Origin: Pinirhizobacter soli
Lineage (GTDB): Bacteria; Pseudomonadota; Gammaproteobacteria; Xanthomonadales; Rhodanobacteraceae
Reading direction: 5' to 3'
DNA length: 64,000 nucleotides
Assembly (NCBI RefSeq): GCF_015905305.1
Contig: NZ_JADZLQ010000004.1
Span: 124,001 to 188,000 of the forward strand
A program made the position numbers and the translations under genes. This document shows, one piece after another, positions 34,698 through 43,189 of this stretch; position 1 is the first letter of the stretch, and each line of letters opens with the position of its first letter. The notes beneath the pieces were generated by a model. The model worked only from the letters and a program-made list of their open reading frames with translations. It did no database searches and was not told where the DNA came from.

Positions 34698-35657
34698 ATG
34701 ACGGAACTTACAGTGCTGGTGCCCGCTTACAACGAAGCCGATGGACTGGGCGACTTCCACGCGCGGCTGGCTGCCGTACTGGATACGATGCCCGGCACGG
34801 CACAGGTGCTCTACGTCGACGACGGCAGCAGCGACGGCACATGGGCAGCCATCTCCGCACTGGGCGCCGCCGATGCGCGCGTCACGGGGCTGCGCCTGTC
34901 GCGGAACTTCGGCAAGGAGGCAGCGATGACCGCCGGCCTGGACAACGTGGACGCCGACGCCGTGGTGGTGATCGATGCGGACCTGCAGGACCCTCCCGAA
35001 GTGATTCCCGAGCTGGTGGAGCGCTGGCGCGCCGGGTACGACGTGGTCTACGCCACGCGCCGCGTGCGCGAGGGGGAAAGCGGTTTGAAGCGCCTGACAT
35101 CGAAAGCGTTCTACCGCGTGATGGAAAAGCTCTCCGACACCCCCGTGCCCCGCGATACCGGCGACTTCCGCCTGCTCTCGCGCCGCGCCGTGGAAGCCCT
35201 GCGCCAGCTGCGCGAGCGCCAGCGCTTCATGAAAGGCCTGTTCACCTGGGTGGGCTACCGGCAGACCGCCGTGGTCTACGACCGTCACTCCCGCCACGCC
35301 GGGAAAACCCATTGGAATTACTGGCGCCTGTGGAACCTGGCCATGGAGGGGATCACCTCGTTCTCCACGGCACCGCTACGGCTGGCCACCTGGGTGGGCG
35401 TGAGCGCTGCGTGCCTGGCCTTCCTGTACGGGCTGTGGGTGATCGTCAAGGTATTGGCCTTCGGCGACCCGGTGCGCGGCTATCCCACGTTGATGGTGGT
35501 CATCCTGTTCCTGGGCGGAGCGCAGTTGCTGGCCCTGGGCGTGATTGGCGAATACGTGGGCCGCAATTACGCAGAGAGCAAGGCGCGACCGATCTATTTC
35601 ATCGAGGATCGGCTGGCTTCACGTGGCGATAACCGAACCGGCCACGCGCGGGACTAG
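34698..35657 (+). CDS. GtrB-like polyprenyl-phosphate glycosyltransferase
   Basis: A GT2-family inner-membrane transferase, 319 residues: LTVLVPAYNEADGL, the nucleotide-sugar site YVDDGSSDGTW, and VVVIDADLQDPPEVIPELVE with the catalytic DADLQDPP. Two C-terminal transmembrane helices follow (ATWVGVSAACLAFLYGLWVI; LMVVILFLGGAQLLALGVIG). This is the layout of GtrB, ArnC and YfdH, which load a sugar onto undecaprenyl phosphate. It begins 4 bases after mtgA, so the two are probably co-transcribed. The sugar cannot be told; no GtrA flippase sits beside it, but one lies at 52674. Confidence 0.9.
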   Translation: MTELTVLVPAYNEADGLGDFHARLAAVLDTMPGTAQVLYVDDGSSDGTWAAISALGAADARVTGLRLSRNFGKEAAMTAGLDNVDADAVVVIDADLQDPPEVIPELVERWRAGYDVVYATRRVREGESGLKRLTSKAFYRVMEKLSDTPVPRDTGDFRLLSRRAVEALRQLRERQRFMKGLFTWVGYRQTAVVYDRHSRHAGKTHWNYWRLWNLAMEGITSFSTAPLRLATWVGVSAACLAFLYGLWVIVKVLAFGDPVRGYPTLMVVILFLGGAQLLALGVIGEYVGRNYAESKARPIYFIEDRLASRGDNRTGHARD

Positions 35658-35692
35658 ACTCACCCCATCGTTCCACGCGGAGGGGTAAGGAC

Positions 35693-36121
35693 ATGCAGCA
35701 AGTCAAGCATCTGTTGCAAGGCAAGGGTAGCGAAGTATTCGCCGTAGCCCCGGACGCGCCAGTTTACGAGGCCATCCGTGCCATGGCCGAACATGTCGTG
35801 GGCGCACTGGTGGTGCTCAAGGGCAGCGAGCTGGTGGGCGTGATCTCCGAACGCGACTACGCGCGGAAGGTGATCCTGCAGGGCAAGTCATCCGCGCAGA
35901 CGGCGGTGGCGGAAATCATGTCCACCCCGGTGATGACGGTGGGCTTGGACAACACCGTCGATGAATGCATGCGCCTGTGCACCGACGGCCGCATCCGCCA
36001 CCTGCCGGTGGTGCACGGCGGCAAGGTGGTGGGCGTGGTGTCCATTGGCGACCTGGTCAAGGCGGTGATCGACGACCAGGCGCATGAAATCGACCAGTTG
36101 CAGCGGTACATTGCATCCTAG
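35693..36121 (+). CDS. CBS-domain pair protein
   Basis: A 142-residue stand-alone pair of CBS domains (Bateman module): AVAPDAPVYEAIRAMAEHVV with GALVVLKGSELVGVISERDY, then STPVMTVGLDNTVDECMRLC with IRHLPVVHGGKVVGVVSIGD. Such proteins bind adenosyl ligands such as AMP, ATP, NADH or SAM and sense energy state. No effector domain is attached and the partner is unknown. Confidence 0.9.
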   Translation: MQQVKHLLQGKGSEVFAVAPDAPVYEAIRAMAEHVVGALVVLKGSELVGVISERDYARKVILQGKSSAQTAVAEIMSTPVMTVGLDNTVDECMRLCTDGRIRHLPVVHGGKVVGVVSIGDLVKAVIDDQAHEIDQLQRYIAS

Positions 36122-36144
36122 AAGGCATCGAACGCCGCGCGACG

Positions 36145-37476
36145 TCAGGCCGCGCGGCGGGTTCCAACGTCAGGTTCCGGCAGGAGATCGGGCGATGTAC
36201 CCGCCTTGTGGCTGATCCAGGTGGCAAGCAGCGAGCCACACGTGCAGATCAAGGCCATGCCGGCGACACCCACGCCCAGCGCACGCAGCCCCACCACGCC
36301 GGAGGTCACCAGGAGATCGCCCAGGCGCCAGACGGCGGTCTCGACGAAGTTCTTGCCCTTGTAGCGTTCCTCGCGCGCCACGCGCGTGTACAGCGCGTCG
36401 CTGGCGGGCTTGGTCATGCCGTAGGCCGTGCCGCGTGTGACCACCTGCATGATGGTGATCATCGACACGCTCACCGCCACTGCGCCACCGAACCATGGCA
36501 GCGGGAAGGCCAGCACCGCGTGGCTGGCCGCCGCCACGCACAACAGCAACAGCACGTTCACCACCGAAGGGATGATCAGCCCCCACATCGCGCCCAGGCG
36601 CACCAGCACCCAGCGGGTGACGGTGAACTGCATCAACGCGCCGAAGAGGTTGATGGCCAAGTCCAGCCGCGAGTAGAACTGGGTGATGGCCACCTTGTCG
36701 TGCATCGTCGCGTGCACGCTATCGGCCACCAGCGCGTAGGCCAGGGTACCGATGCCATCGCTGAGAAGCATCAGGATGGCCATGTTGCGCAGGAAGGGCT
36801 GCGACCATGCCGCCTTCATCCCCGCCAGGAGGGAGCCACCGATGGCCACGTCTTCCCCCACAGCCGTGCCCTGCCGCGGCGGCTGCCTGCGTGACATCCA
36901 CAGCAGGCACCCCAGGGCCAAGGTCAGCATGCACGCCGACACCACCAGCAGGGACGCAACACCCACCAACGAGACTAGAGTGGACGTGAGCACCGGGCCG
37001 AACAATGCGCCGCCCATGCCACCCATGGCGATGATGGGAAAGACCGCGCGTGCGCGGACGCTGTCGTAGATGTCCGCCATGAAGCTCCAGAACAGCGACA
37101 CCACGAAAACGTTGAAGACGGTGGTCCAGACGTAGAAGACGTTGCCCAGGTTCCTGGCGCCGATGCGGTCCTGGGCCAGGAAGGCCGGGACGAATGCAAG
37201 CAGGCAGGCAATGAAGAAGCTGTAGCTGCAGGCCAGCAGGGGCGCGCGCCGGAACCGGGACACCGTGTAGCCGAACAGGGGCGTGAGCAGCAGAGTTGCC
37301 ACGAACACGGCAAGATAAATCGACGGAAGCGCGGTGGAACCCACAGCACCGATCAGCTGGTCGCGCACTGGGCGGATGATGTAATACGCCGTCAGCACAA
37401 GGAAAAACGCCAGGGCGGGCAGCCACGGCAGCCCTTCACGGGCGGTGGCTCCGGTGGCCGGTCGCTCAAGGTTCAT
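36145..37476 (-). CDS. Major-facilitator / NTP-NDP exchange-type transporter
   Basis: A 443-residue inner-membrane protein with about 12 hydrophobic helices (WLPALAFFLVLTAYYIIRPV, LPSIYLAVFVATLLLTPLF, VFNVFVVSLFWSFMADIYDS). The first helix with YYIIRPVRDQLIGAVG and the FWSFMADIYDS segment are typical of a bacterial family related to ADP/ATP translocases of the Npt type, often annotated MFS transporter. The substrate is unknown in free-living bacteria. I chose the ATG at 37476 (MNLERPATGATAR). It converges on the CBS gene. Confidence 0.8.
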   Translation of the reverse strand: MNLERPATGATAREGLPWLPALAFFLVLTAYYIIRPVRDQLIGAVGSTALPSIYLAVFVATLLLTPLFGYTVSRFRRAPLLACSYSFFIACLLAFVPAFLAQDRIGARNLGNVFYVWTTVFNVFVVSLFWSFMADIYDSVRARAVFPIIAMGGMGGALFGPVLTSTLVSLVGVASLLVVSACMLTLALGCLLWMSRRQPPRQGTAVGEDVAIGGSLLAGMKAAWSQPFLRNMAILMLLSDGIGTLAYALVADSVHATMHDKVAITQFYSRLDLAINLFGALMQFTVTRWVLVRLGAMWGLIIPSVVNVLLLLCVAAASHAVLAFPLPWFGGAVAVSVSMITIMQVVTRGTAYGMTKPASDALYTRVAREERYKGKNFVETAVWRLGDLLVTSGVVGLRALGVGVAGMALICTCGSLLATWISHKAGTSPDLLPEPDVGTRRAA

Positions 37477-37643
37477 GCGATCAGGAATTTCCACGGGCGT
37501 TATTGCGCAGACTATCACGCCGGCTGCGGCACACCGGGCGCTGAATGGATCGAAACCGTACGTTGTTACAGGCGCCGAAGTCCCCCACAATGCCGATGCG
37601 GCTCCTGCTCGCAGCCCTTGTCCACGCCGGTCGTCTTTCCCGC

Positions 37644-39065
37644 ATGCCACTACGCTTCAGCCTGCTCTTCGTACTCGCCGCCCTGCCCGCCACCGTGGCC
37701 CTGGCGGCGCCCCCACCCGCCCCCGTCGTCGTCCACGCCGATCCGCAGGCAGCCCACCTGCCGCCGGAACGCGTGAAGGAGACGATCGACAACTACAAGA
37801 CGTGGCTGGACACCGTGGAGTCTCGCGATGCCGTGGCGGGCCTGGCTACTGCCGTGGTGGTGGACGACAAGGTCGTCTTCGAGCACACCATCGGCTATGC
37901 GGACGCGGCAACCAGGTCACCAGTGCTGCCCACCACGGTGTTCCGCCTGGCGTCGCTGTCCAAGGCCTTCGCCACCGCCGTCACCGGCATCCTGGTGCAC
38001 GACGGCCGGATGAGCTGGGACACCAAGCTGGTCGACGCCCTGCCCTTCTTCAAGTTGAAGGACATGCAGGCAGCGCAGAAGGCCACGGTGCGCGACATCC
38101 TGGGCCAGCGCCTGGGGTTGCCCAAGAACACCTACGACAACATGCTCGAGGGCAACATGTCCTACGAGGACCTCGTCCGCAAGCTCGACGAGGTGGACCT
38201 GGCCTGCGGTGTCGGCCAGTGCTACGGCTACCAGAACGTGGCTTTCAGCCTGATCGGCGATGTGGTCTACGCGCAGACGGGCGACTTCTTCTACCGCCAG
38301 GTGGAGCGCCGCGTGTTCGCGCCGCTGGGCATGGATACCGCCAGCTACGGCCGTGACTCACTGGAGGCCAGCGCCAGCTGGGCGCGTCCGCATCGCGCGG
38401 CCGGCCACGGCTGGATCTCCTTCGAGCCGAAGGAAAACTACTATCGCGTGGCTCCGGCCGCGGGTGTCAACGCATCCATCCGCGACATGGAGCAGTGGCT
38501 GATCGCGCAGATGGGCGGGCACCCGGATGTGCTGCCGTCCTCGGTGCTGGACGTACTGCACGCACCGGAGGTGTCCACGCCATCGGAGCTCCGCGCCACG
38601 CCCTGGCGCGCCGCGCGCCTGACCTCGGCCGACTACGCACTGGGCTGGCGCGTCTACACCTATGCCGGGGAAACGCTCGTGTTCCATGCCGGCGCGGTGG
38701 AAGGCTACCGCACCATGATTGCCTTCTTCCCCAAATACCACGCGGGCGTGGTCACGCTGTGGAACTCCACCGGCCCGGTGCCCTCGGGACTGATGCCGAT
38801 GGTGCTCGACGGCCTGATCGGTGCACCGCATGTCGACTGGGCGGGTGTTGAAGGCGCCGCGCCCACGCGCATCGTGCCGGCGATAGCCACCAAGGCGCGC
38901 AGCACGGGCAAGGCGTCGAAGGGCAAGGCTACCGCTGCTGCGCCCGCGGCCCGGTCCCACGGTAAGGGTAAGGCTGCGGCGACGGCGTCGAAGAAGCCGG
39001 CAGGCAAGGCCGGCGCCACCAAGACGGCACAGAAGAAAAAGCAGGCAACTCCGAACGACGACTAG
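37644..39065 (+). CDS. Serine hydrolase (beta-lactamase family) with Lys/Ala-rich tail
   Basis: An exported class C beta-lactamase-like hydrolase, about 473 residues. The signal peptide is SLLFVLAALPATVALA. The catalytic SxxK is in RLASLSKAF, the YxN-type motif is GYQN, and the third motif is FHAGAVEGY. The natural substrate (peptide, ester or peptidoglycan fragment) is not known. The last 50 residues are a basic low-complexity tail (KARSTGKASKGKAT; SKKPAGKAGATKTAQKKKQ) unlike the usual family end and similar to the histone-H1-like tail of the MetJ-type gene 1.4 kb downstream. The start is uncertain: 37590 and 37545 are longer alternatives. Confidence 0.85.
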   Translation: MPLRFSLLFVLAALPATVALAAPPPAPVVVHADPQAAHLPPERVKETIDNYKTWLDTVESRDAVAGLATAVVVDDKVVFEHTIGYADAATRSPVLPTTVFRLASLSKAFATAVTGILVHDGRMSWDTKLVDALPFFKLKDMQAAQKATVRDILGQRLGLPKNTYDNMLEGNMSYEDLVRKLDEVDLACGVGQCYGYQNVAFSLIGDVVYAQTGDFFYRQVERRVFAPLGMDTASYGRDSLEASASWARPHRAAGHGWISFEPKENYYRVAPAAGVNASIRDMEQWLIAQMGGHPDVLPSSVLDVLHAPEVSTPSELRATPWRAARLTSADYALGWRVYTYAGETLVFHAGAVEGYRTMIAFFPKYHAGVVTLWNSTGPVPSGLMPMVLDGLIGAPHVDWAGVEGAAPTRIVPAIATKARSTGKASKGKATAAAPAARSHGKGKAAATASKKPAGKAGATKTAQKKKQATPNDD

Positions 39066-40108
39066 CGGCCGAGCTTGAACTCGATCCGCCGGCGCATCGT
39101 TACCGGCATCGGCTCGCCATTGCGGGTGGCCGGGGTGAATTCCCACTTGCTCACCGCGTCGATCGCCGAGCGGTCGAACACGTGCTTGGGCTGGGCATCG
39201 ACAATGCTTACGCCGTCCACGCCGCCGGTACCGCTGACGGTGAACTCCACGTCCACCCAGCCTTCCTGGTTGGCACGCTGCGCGGCCGTCGGGTAGCGCG
39301 GGTTGACGCGGCGCGTGAGTACCGCATCGGTGATCTTGACGTCGTCGCTGGGCGTGGCGCGAGCGGCCGCGGTCGCGGCAGCGTTACCCGCAGCCGCACC
39401 CGGGGCCGTCGTCGCACGTGGTGCCGCGGTCTTGGCCTGGGTGGCGGCGGCCGCCTGCTGGCGCGCGGTTTCGGCGGCAGCTTGCTGCTCGGCCAGGGCG
39501 CGGGCCGCGGCTTCCTTCTGTTGCTGCTGGACCAGCGCCGCCTGGCGCTGCTGGTCAAGCTGCTGCTGCTGTTCGCGATCGAGCGTCTTGCGCTGCGCAT
39601 CGAGCTTGGAGCGCAGGATGGTGAGCGTGTAGTTTTCCGGATCCGCCTTGGCCAGCAGGTCGATCTCGCGCTGGGCCTCGGCGAAGTCGCGCTGGTTGAT
39701 CGCCGATTCGGCGGAACTGGAGGCAAAGGTGAAGGTCTCGCGCAGCGCGTCGGCGGCCACCGCGTTACCCGGCTGGCGCTCGAGCGCCTTCAGGTAGAAC
39801 TCGTAGGCGTTGTTGCCGGCCGGGGCCACCAGGCGGCGATCGTTCATCGCCTTGCGGGCCTCGGAGAGAAGCTGGTCGACGCTCAGGCGATCCACGTCCG
39901 TGGGTGCGGCAACGCTGGTGGCGTGGGCCGGCGCCTGGCCGACGGTGGGCGTGCCGTTGATCTGCTCGACGGCGGTCTTGTTGGGCAGGTACACCAGGAA
40001 GTAGGCGGCAACGGCGAGGGCGAAGAACACCGCGACCACGGCGATGAGCATCTGGCTGGTCGAACCGCGGACCAGGCGTGGTGCGAAAACCGGACGACGC
40101 TTGTGCAT
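39062..40108 (-). CDS. TonB C-terminal-domain energy transducer-like protein
   Basis: A 348-residue protein with one N-terminal membrane helix (MLIAVVAVFFALAVAAYFLVYL), a helical TPR-like periplasmic segment (AYEFYLKALERQPGNAVAADAL), a long Gln/Ala coiled coil (LDQQRQAALVQQQQKEAAAR) and a C-terminal TonB domain (RRVNPRYPTAAQRANQEGWV, SKWEFTPATRNGEPM). The TonB domain may contact outer-membrane receptors, but no ExbB/ExbD genes are nearby and the helical insert is unusual for a classical TonB. It overlaps the end of the convergent serine hydrolase gene by 4 bases. Confidence 0.85.
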   Translation of the reverse strand: MHKRRPVFAPRLVRGSTSQMLIAVVAVFFALAVAAYFLVYLPNKTAVEQINGTPTVGQAPAHATSVAAPTDVDRLSVDQLLSEARKAMNDRRLVAPAGNNAYEFYLKALERQPGNAVAADALRETFTFASSSAESAINQRDFAEAQREIDLLAKADPENYTLTILRSKLDAQRKTLDREQQQQLDQQRQAALVQQQQKEAAARALAEQQAAAETARQQAAAATQAKTAAPRATTAPGAAAGNAAATAAARATPSDDVKITDAVLTRRVNPRYPTAAQRANQEGWVDVEFTVSGTGGVDGVSIVDAQPKHVFDRSAIDAVSKWEFTPATRNGEPMPVTMRRRIEFKLGR

Positions 40109-40373
40109 GTGCTCTCACCACCGACTTGAGGTATGGATGGAACTTGAAGGTCGCCGCCCGCAAGGGTGCGGGGATATCCACGCAGGCGAAGCAACGGCGC
40201 GCCAGGCATCCATCGCAACGCACGACCTGGCTTGTCCCCTGTAAAGCCCCCTGTGGCTCTCCCCGCGGCGCACCTGTAGGCACGTCACGGACGCGTGAAG
40301 TAAACCGTAAAAACCGCTCCACGGCAAACCATCGGCCGGTACGGCCATAACTTTAGCGCCGCACAAACGAAGC

Positions 40374-40440
40374 GCCCCGGCTTAGGGCCGGGGCGAAGGG
40401 CTTCGAAGTACCCTCCCCGCGCTGGGCGTCGCGGGGAGGG
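40374..40440 (-). terminator. Two hairpins downstream of the metJ-H1 gene
   Basis: The gene-free interval 40109-40483 contains two strong stems: CCCTCCCCGCG with CGCGGGGAGGG (40411-40440, perfect 11 bp) and GCCCCGGC with GCCGGGGC (40374-40394, 8 bp). On the minus strand the second is followed by CGCTTCGTTTG, a weak T-run. They most likely end the metJ-H1 transcript. The rest of the interval (40109-40370) is the upstream region of the TonB-domain gene; I see no clear promoter there. Confidence 0.6.
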
Positions 40441-40483
40441 AAAATTCGATCAATACGACTTCTAGTTATTTGGGTACCGCTTA

Positions 40484-41014
40484 TTACTTCTTGGCAGTGC
40501 GGGTAGCGCGAGCCACCTTGGCAGCGGCCGTCTTCTTCACGGCAGCCTTGCGCGGAGCCTTCTTGGCAGCTTTCTTGGCAGGGGCCTTCTTTACAGCCTT
40601 CTTCACGGCCTTCTTGGCAGCAGACTTGCGGACGGCCTTCTTGGCGGCCGGACGCTTGGTTGCAGCCTTCTTGGCCGCCGGACGCTTGGTTGCGGCCTTC
40701 TTGGCGGTGGTCTTGCGGACGGCCTTCTTGGCCGCGCTCTTGCGGGCGGTTTTCTTTGCAGTTTTCTTGGTCGTAGCCATAGTTCTCTTCAGCTCCTCAT
40801 CGGTTGGCAGTGGTTGCCCAGTAAAAGCATGGAGGAACGCTTCGACGAGCAAGTCGCTATTCGTCGCGTGCCTCAAATTGTTCACTTGTCGGCGAGTGCG
40901 TTCGTCGGAGAGCAGTCGCAACACGTGGAGTGGAATCGATACCGTGATCTTCCGGACCGCACCCGCTTTGGCACCGTGTTCGACGTACGCTGCAACGAAT
41001 TTTCCTGTACCCAT
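40484..41014 (-). CDS. metJ: MetJ-type methionine repressor fused to a histone H1-like tail
   Basis: A 176-residue protein of two parts. Residues 1-77 closely match E. coli MetJ: the DNA-contacting beta strand [15 protein letters not shown], then [17 protein letters not shown] and [13 protein letters not shown], which hold the operator-binding ribbon-helix-helix and the S-adenosylmethionine pocket. E. coli MetJ continues for about 27 residues of C-terminal helix; here these are replaced by residues 79-176, almost wholly Lys, Ala, Thr, Arg and Pro ([40 protein letters not shown]), as in bacterial histone H1-like proteins. An ATG at codon 79 after GAAGAGAACT could also start the tail alone. Likely targets are the met boxes at 13106-13137. 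Confidence 0.92.
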   Translation of the reverse strand: MGTGKFVAAYVEHGAKAGAVRKITVSIPLHVLRLLSDERTRRQVNNLRHATNSDLLVEAFLHAFTGQPLPTDEELKRTMATTKKTAKKTARKSAAKKAVRKTTAKKAATKRPAAKKAATKRPAAKKAVRKSAAKKAVKKAVKKAPAKKAAKKAPRKAAVKKTAAAKVARATRTAKK

Positions 41015-41042
41015 ATCACCCGTTCCCCGTCAATTGTTGCAG

Positions 41043-41071
41043 AAGCTATTCCTGTCCATACCCTGTGTCAA
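41043..41071 (-). promoter_or_regulatory. Sigma-70 promoter of metJ-H1
   Basis: Minus-strand TTGACA (41071-41066), a 17-base spacer, TAGCTT (41048-41043). It gives a leader of about 20 bases before the ATG at 41014. The hexamers closely resemble those of the metX promoter (TTGACA-17-TAGCCT). Confidence 0.75.
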
Positions 41072-41169
41072 TCAATTTTGGCCATGAAATGAAGGCGTTG
41101 CGATCACCCCCAGAGGGTCACCAGGCACCTGGCGATGGGGTTCGATGGCATTTCAGCGACACGATTGAA

Positions 41170-41193
41170 AGACGTATGGAAGTCCAAACATAA
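41170..41193. promoter_or_regulatory. Weak met-box-like array upstream of metJ-H1
   Basis: Three consecutive octamers AGACGTAT, GGAAGTCC, AAACATAA line up with the metX operator units GGACGTCT, GGACGTCT, AAACGGCT at 6, 6 and 4 of 8 positions. It lies about 100 bases upstream of the predicted metJ-H1 promoter, farther than a simple repressor site, so autoregulation is only a possibility. Confidence 0.3.
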
Positions 41194-41524
41194 ATTGCCA
41201 TTCCATGGCTTTATGGTATGAAAATCCCTTTATTTAAGTAGTTTTAATGACAACAGTGTTTTTTTTGCGCGACTCGATCGCGCATCGTTGGCGATCTGCA
41301 ACGCACGTCGCCGAACGTCCGCGAACGCCGCCGTCAGGGCGATGAACGGTAGTCAACCGGGGCGTAAAAAAAATTTCCGGAAAGACCCTCCAGACACCCC
41401 GTGGACACCCCGCGGGGGTGATCGGCGACACCTGGATGGGTTCATGCGCGCCTGCCGGGCGATGCCCTGGCGACCACTTCGCGCGATACGTTCGACGCCG
41501 AAAGAGAACACGACGGCGACCACC

Positions 41525-41556
41525 CACGCCGCGCAAAATATTCCGTGCGCGGCGTG
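41525..41556. terminator. Hairpin just after gcvH
   Basis: CACGCCGCGC and GCGCGGCGTG form a perfect 10-bp stem around a 12-base A/T-rich loop, 16 bases downstream of the gcvH stop on the minus strand. No T-run follows the stem, so it is terminator-like at best. Confidence 0.5.
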
Positions 41557-41572
41557 AATGGTGCGACGGATT

Positions 41573-41965
41573 TCAGTCGTCGTTCTCGACGAGCTCGCCG
41601 TAGGCATCGGCGTCGAGGAGATCTTCCAGTTCGTCGCGGTTTTCCACCTTGACGCGGAAGATCCAGCCCTCGCCATAGGCGTCTTCGTTGATCGTCTCGG
41701 GCTTGTCGTTGAGCGCCTCGTTGACCTCGACGATTTCGCCGGACACCGGGGAATAGATATCGGAGGCGGCCTTGACCGACTCCACTACCGCGGTGCCGTG
41801 GCCGGCCTGCACGGTGGCGCCGACTTCCGGCAACTCGACGTAGACCAGGTCGCCCAGCTGGCCCTGTGCGTGGTCGGAGATGCCCACGCGCACGGTGCCG
41901 TCGTCTTCGACGCGGGCCCATTCGTGGGATTTGAGGAACTTCAGGTCGCCGGGGATCTCGCTCAT
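41573..41965 (-). CDS. gcvH: Glycine cleavage system H protein
   Basis: The lipoyl carrier of the glycine cleavage complex, 130 residues. The lipoylated lysine lies in [19 protein letters not shown], and the start [18 protein letters not shown] is typical. It shuttles the aminomethyl group from the P protein to the T protein (gcvT, 53 bases upstream on the same strand). gcvP and the L protein gene are not in the window. The complex makes C1 units (5,10-methylene-THF) that can feed methionine synthesis. Confidence 0.97.
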   Translation of the reverse strand: MSEIPGDLKFLKSHEWARVEDDGTVRVGISDHAQGQLGDLVYVELPEVGATVQAGHGTAVVESVKAASDIYSPVSGEIVEVNEALNDKPETINEDAYGEGWIFRVKVENRDELEDLLDADAYGELVENDD

Positions 41966-42018
41966 GGGGTGCTCCTGGGGTGTTGGTTGGGCCGGATTGT
42001 AACCGGCGCCATGCTGGA

Positions 42019-43125
42019 TCAGATGACGATGCCGTCCTGCGGCTTACCGTCGCGGACGAAGGGATATTTGACGATGCGCACAGGCACTTCGCGGCCGCGA
42101 ATGTCCACGCGCACGTCGCCGGGCTCACCCACCGGGATGCGGGCGAAGGCCACCGCGCGATTGAGGGTGGGGGAAAAACTGCCGGACAGGATCTCGCCCT
42201 CACCGGCGGCGCTGAGCACCTTCTGGCCGTGGCGCAGCACGCCTTTTTCGTCGAGCACCAGGCCGACCATGGTGCGCGGCACGCCTGCGTTCTTCTGCGC
42301 CTCGAGCGCGGCGCGGCCGGTGAAGTCGCGGCCCTCGTCGAGCGACACCGTCCAGCCGAGGTTGGCCTCCCACGGCGTGACGTCTTCGTCCATGTCCTGG
42401 CCGTAGAGGTTCATGCCGGCCTCCAGGCGAAGCGTGTCACGGGCACCCAGGCCCGCGGGCGCGACGCCGGCTTCGGCAAGCGCCTTCCACAACTGCACCG
42501 CGCGGGTATCGGGCACGATGATCTCGAAGCCTTCCTCGCCGGTGTAGCCGGTGCGCGCCACGAACAGCGGGATGCCGTCGGGGCCCTCGACCTCGGCGGC
42601 GACGAACTTGCCGAGCTTGGCGACCTTCACACGGCTGTCATCGGGCAGCAGCCCCAGCACGATGTCGCGGGCGGCCGGGCCCTGCACGGCGATCATGGCG
42701 AATTCCGGGCGCTCGCGCACGTTCACGCCGAAAGCCGCCGCCTGGGCCTCGATCCAGGCCAGGTCCTTGTCGCGGGTGGAAGCATTCACCACCAGGCGGA
42801 AGAAATCCTCGCGCAGGTAATAGGCGATGAGATCGTCGATCACCCCGCCGCGTTCGTTGAGCATGCACGAGTAGATCGCCTTGCCGGGCTTGGTCAGCTT
42901 GTCGATATTGTTGGCCAGCAGATGCCTCAGGAACGCCCGGGTGCGCTCGCCGGTGAGGTCCACCACCGTCATGTGCGACACATCGAACATGCCGGCGGCC
43001 TGGCGCACGGCGTGGTGTTCCTCGATCTGCGAACCGTAGGCAATGGGCATGTCCCAGCCACCGAAATCCACCATGCGGGCACCGAGCTCGCGATGGGTGG
43101 CGTTGAGGACGGTTTTCTGGGTCAT
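42019..43125 (-). CDS. gcvT: Aminomethyltransferase (glycine cleavage T protein)
   Basis: Transfers the aminomethyl carbon to tetrahydrofolate, releasing ammonia. It has 368 residues: [20 protein letters not shown] at the N-terminus, [24 protein letters not shown], and [13 protein letters not shown], all family signatures including the catalytic aspartate region GGVIDD. It is followed by gcvH on the same strand. I saw no glycine riboswitch in the 64 bases between its start and the divergent transporter gene. Confidence 0.97.
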   Translation of the reverse strand: MTQKTVLNATHRELGARMVDFGGWDMPIAYGSQIEEHHAVRQAAGMFDVSHMTVVDLTGERTRAFLRHLLANNIDKLTKPGKAIYSCMLNERGGVIDDLIAYYLREDFFRLVVNASTRDKDLAWIEAQAAAFGVNVRERPEFAMIAVQGPAARDIVLGLLPDDSRVKVAKLGKFVAAEVEGPDGIPLFVARTGYTGEEGFEIIVPDTRAVQLWKALAEAGVAPAGLGARDTLRLEAGMNLYGQDMDEDVTPWEANLGWTVSLDEGRDFTGRAALEAQKNAGVPRTMVGLVLDEKGVLRHGQKVLSAAGEGEILSGSFSPTLNRAVAFARIPVGEPGDVRVDIRGREVPVRIVKYPFVRDGKPQDGIVI

Positions 43126-43189
43126 CGACTTGGGCTCGATTGCATGGGGAAGCGGTCATTATCCTTGGAATCTTGCTAGCCTTCCACGC

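Larger units (their letters stand above)
41015..41572. other. Gene-free interval between metJ-H1 and gcvH
   Basis: About 560 bases. The part next to metJ-H1 (41015-41260) is much richer in A and T than the rest of the window and contains the predicted promoter (41043-41071) and a weak met-box-like array (41170-41193). The remainder is GC-rich with runs of T (about 41250-41257) and A (about 41367-41374); short reading frames occur on both strands, but none has a ribosome-binding site or recognisable sequence. A hairpin lies next to the gcvH stop. Confidence 0.6.

Noticed and set aside
40374-40440. The hairpins as a small RNA gene
   Set aside because: Position directly after metJ-H1 with no separate promoter fits transcript-end structures better.
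40484-40780. Calling the H1-like region only as a separate gene
   Set aside because: The MetJ core and the tail are in one uninterrupted frame with a good MetJ start and promoter; the internal start is listed only as a possibility.
41234-41557. Small frames on both strands between metJ-H1 and gcvH
   Set aside because: No ribosome-binding site, Arg/Pro-rich random-looking sequence and no recognisable motif; the interval is regulatory or unassigned.
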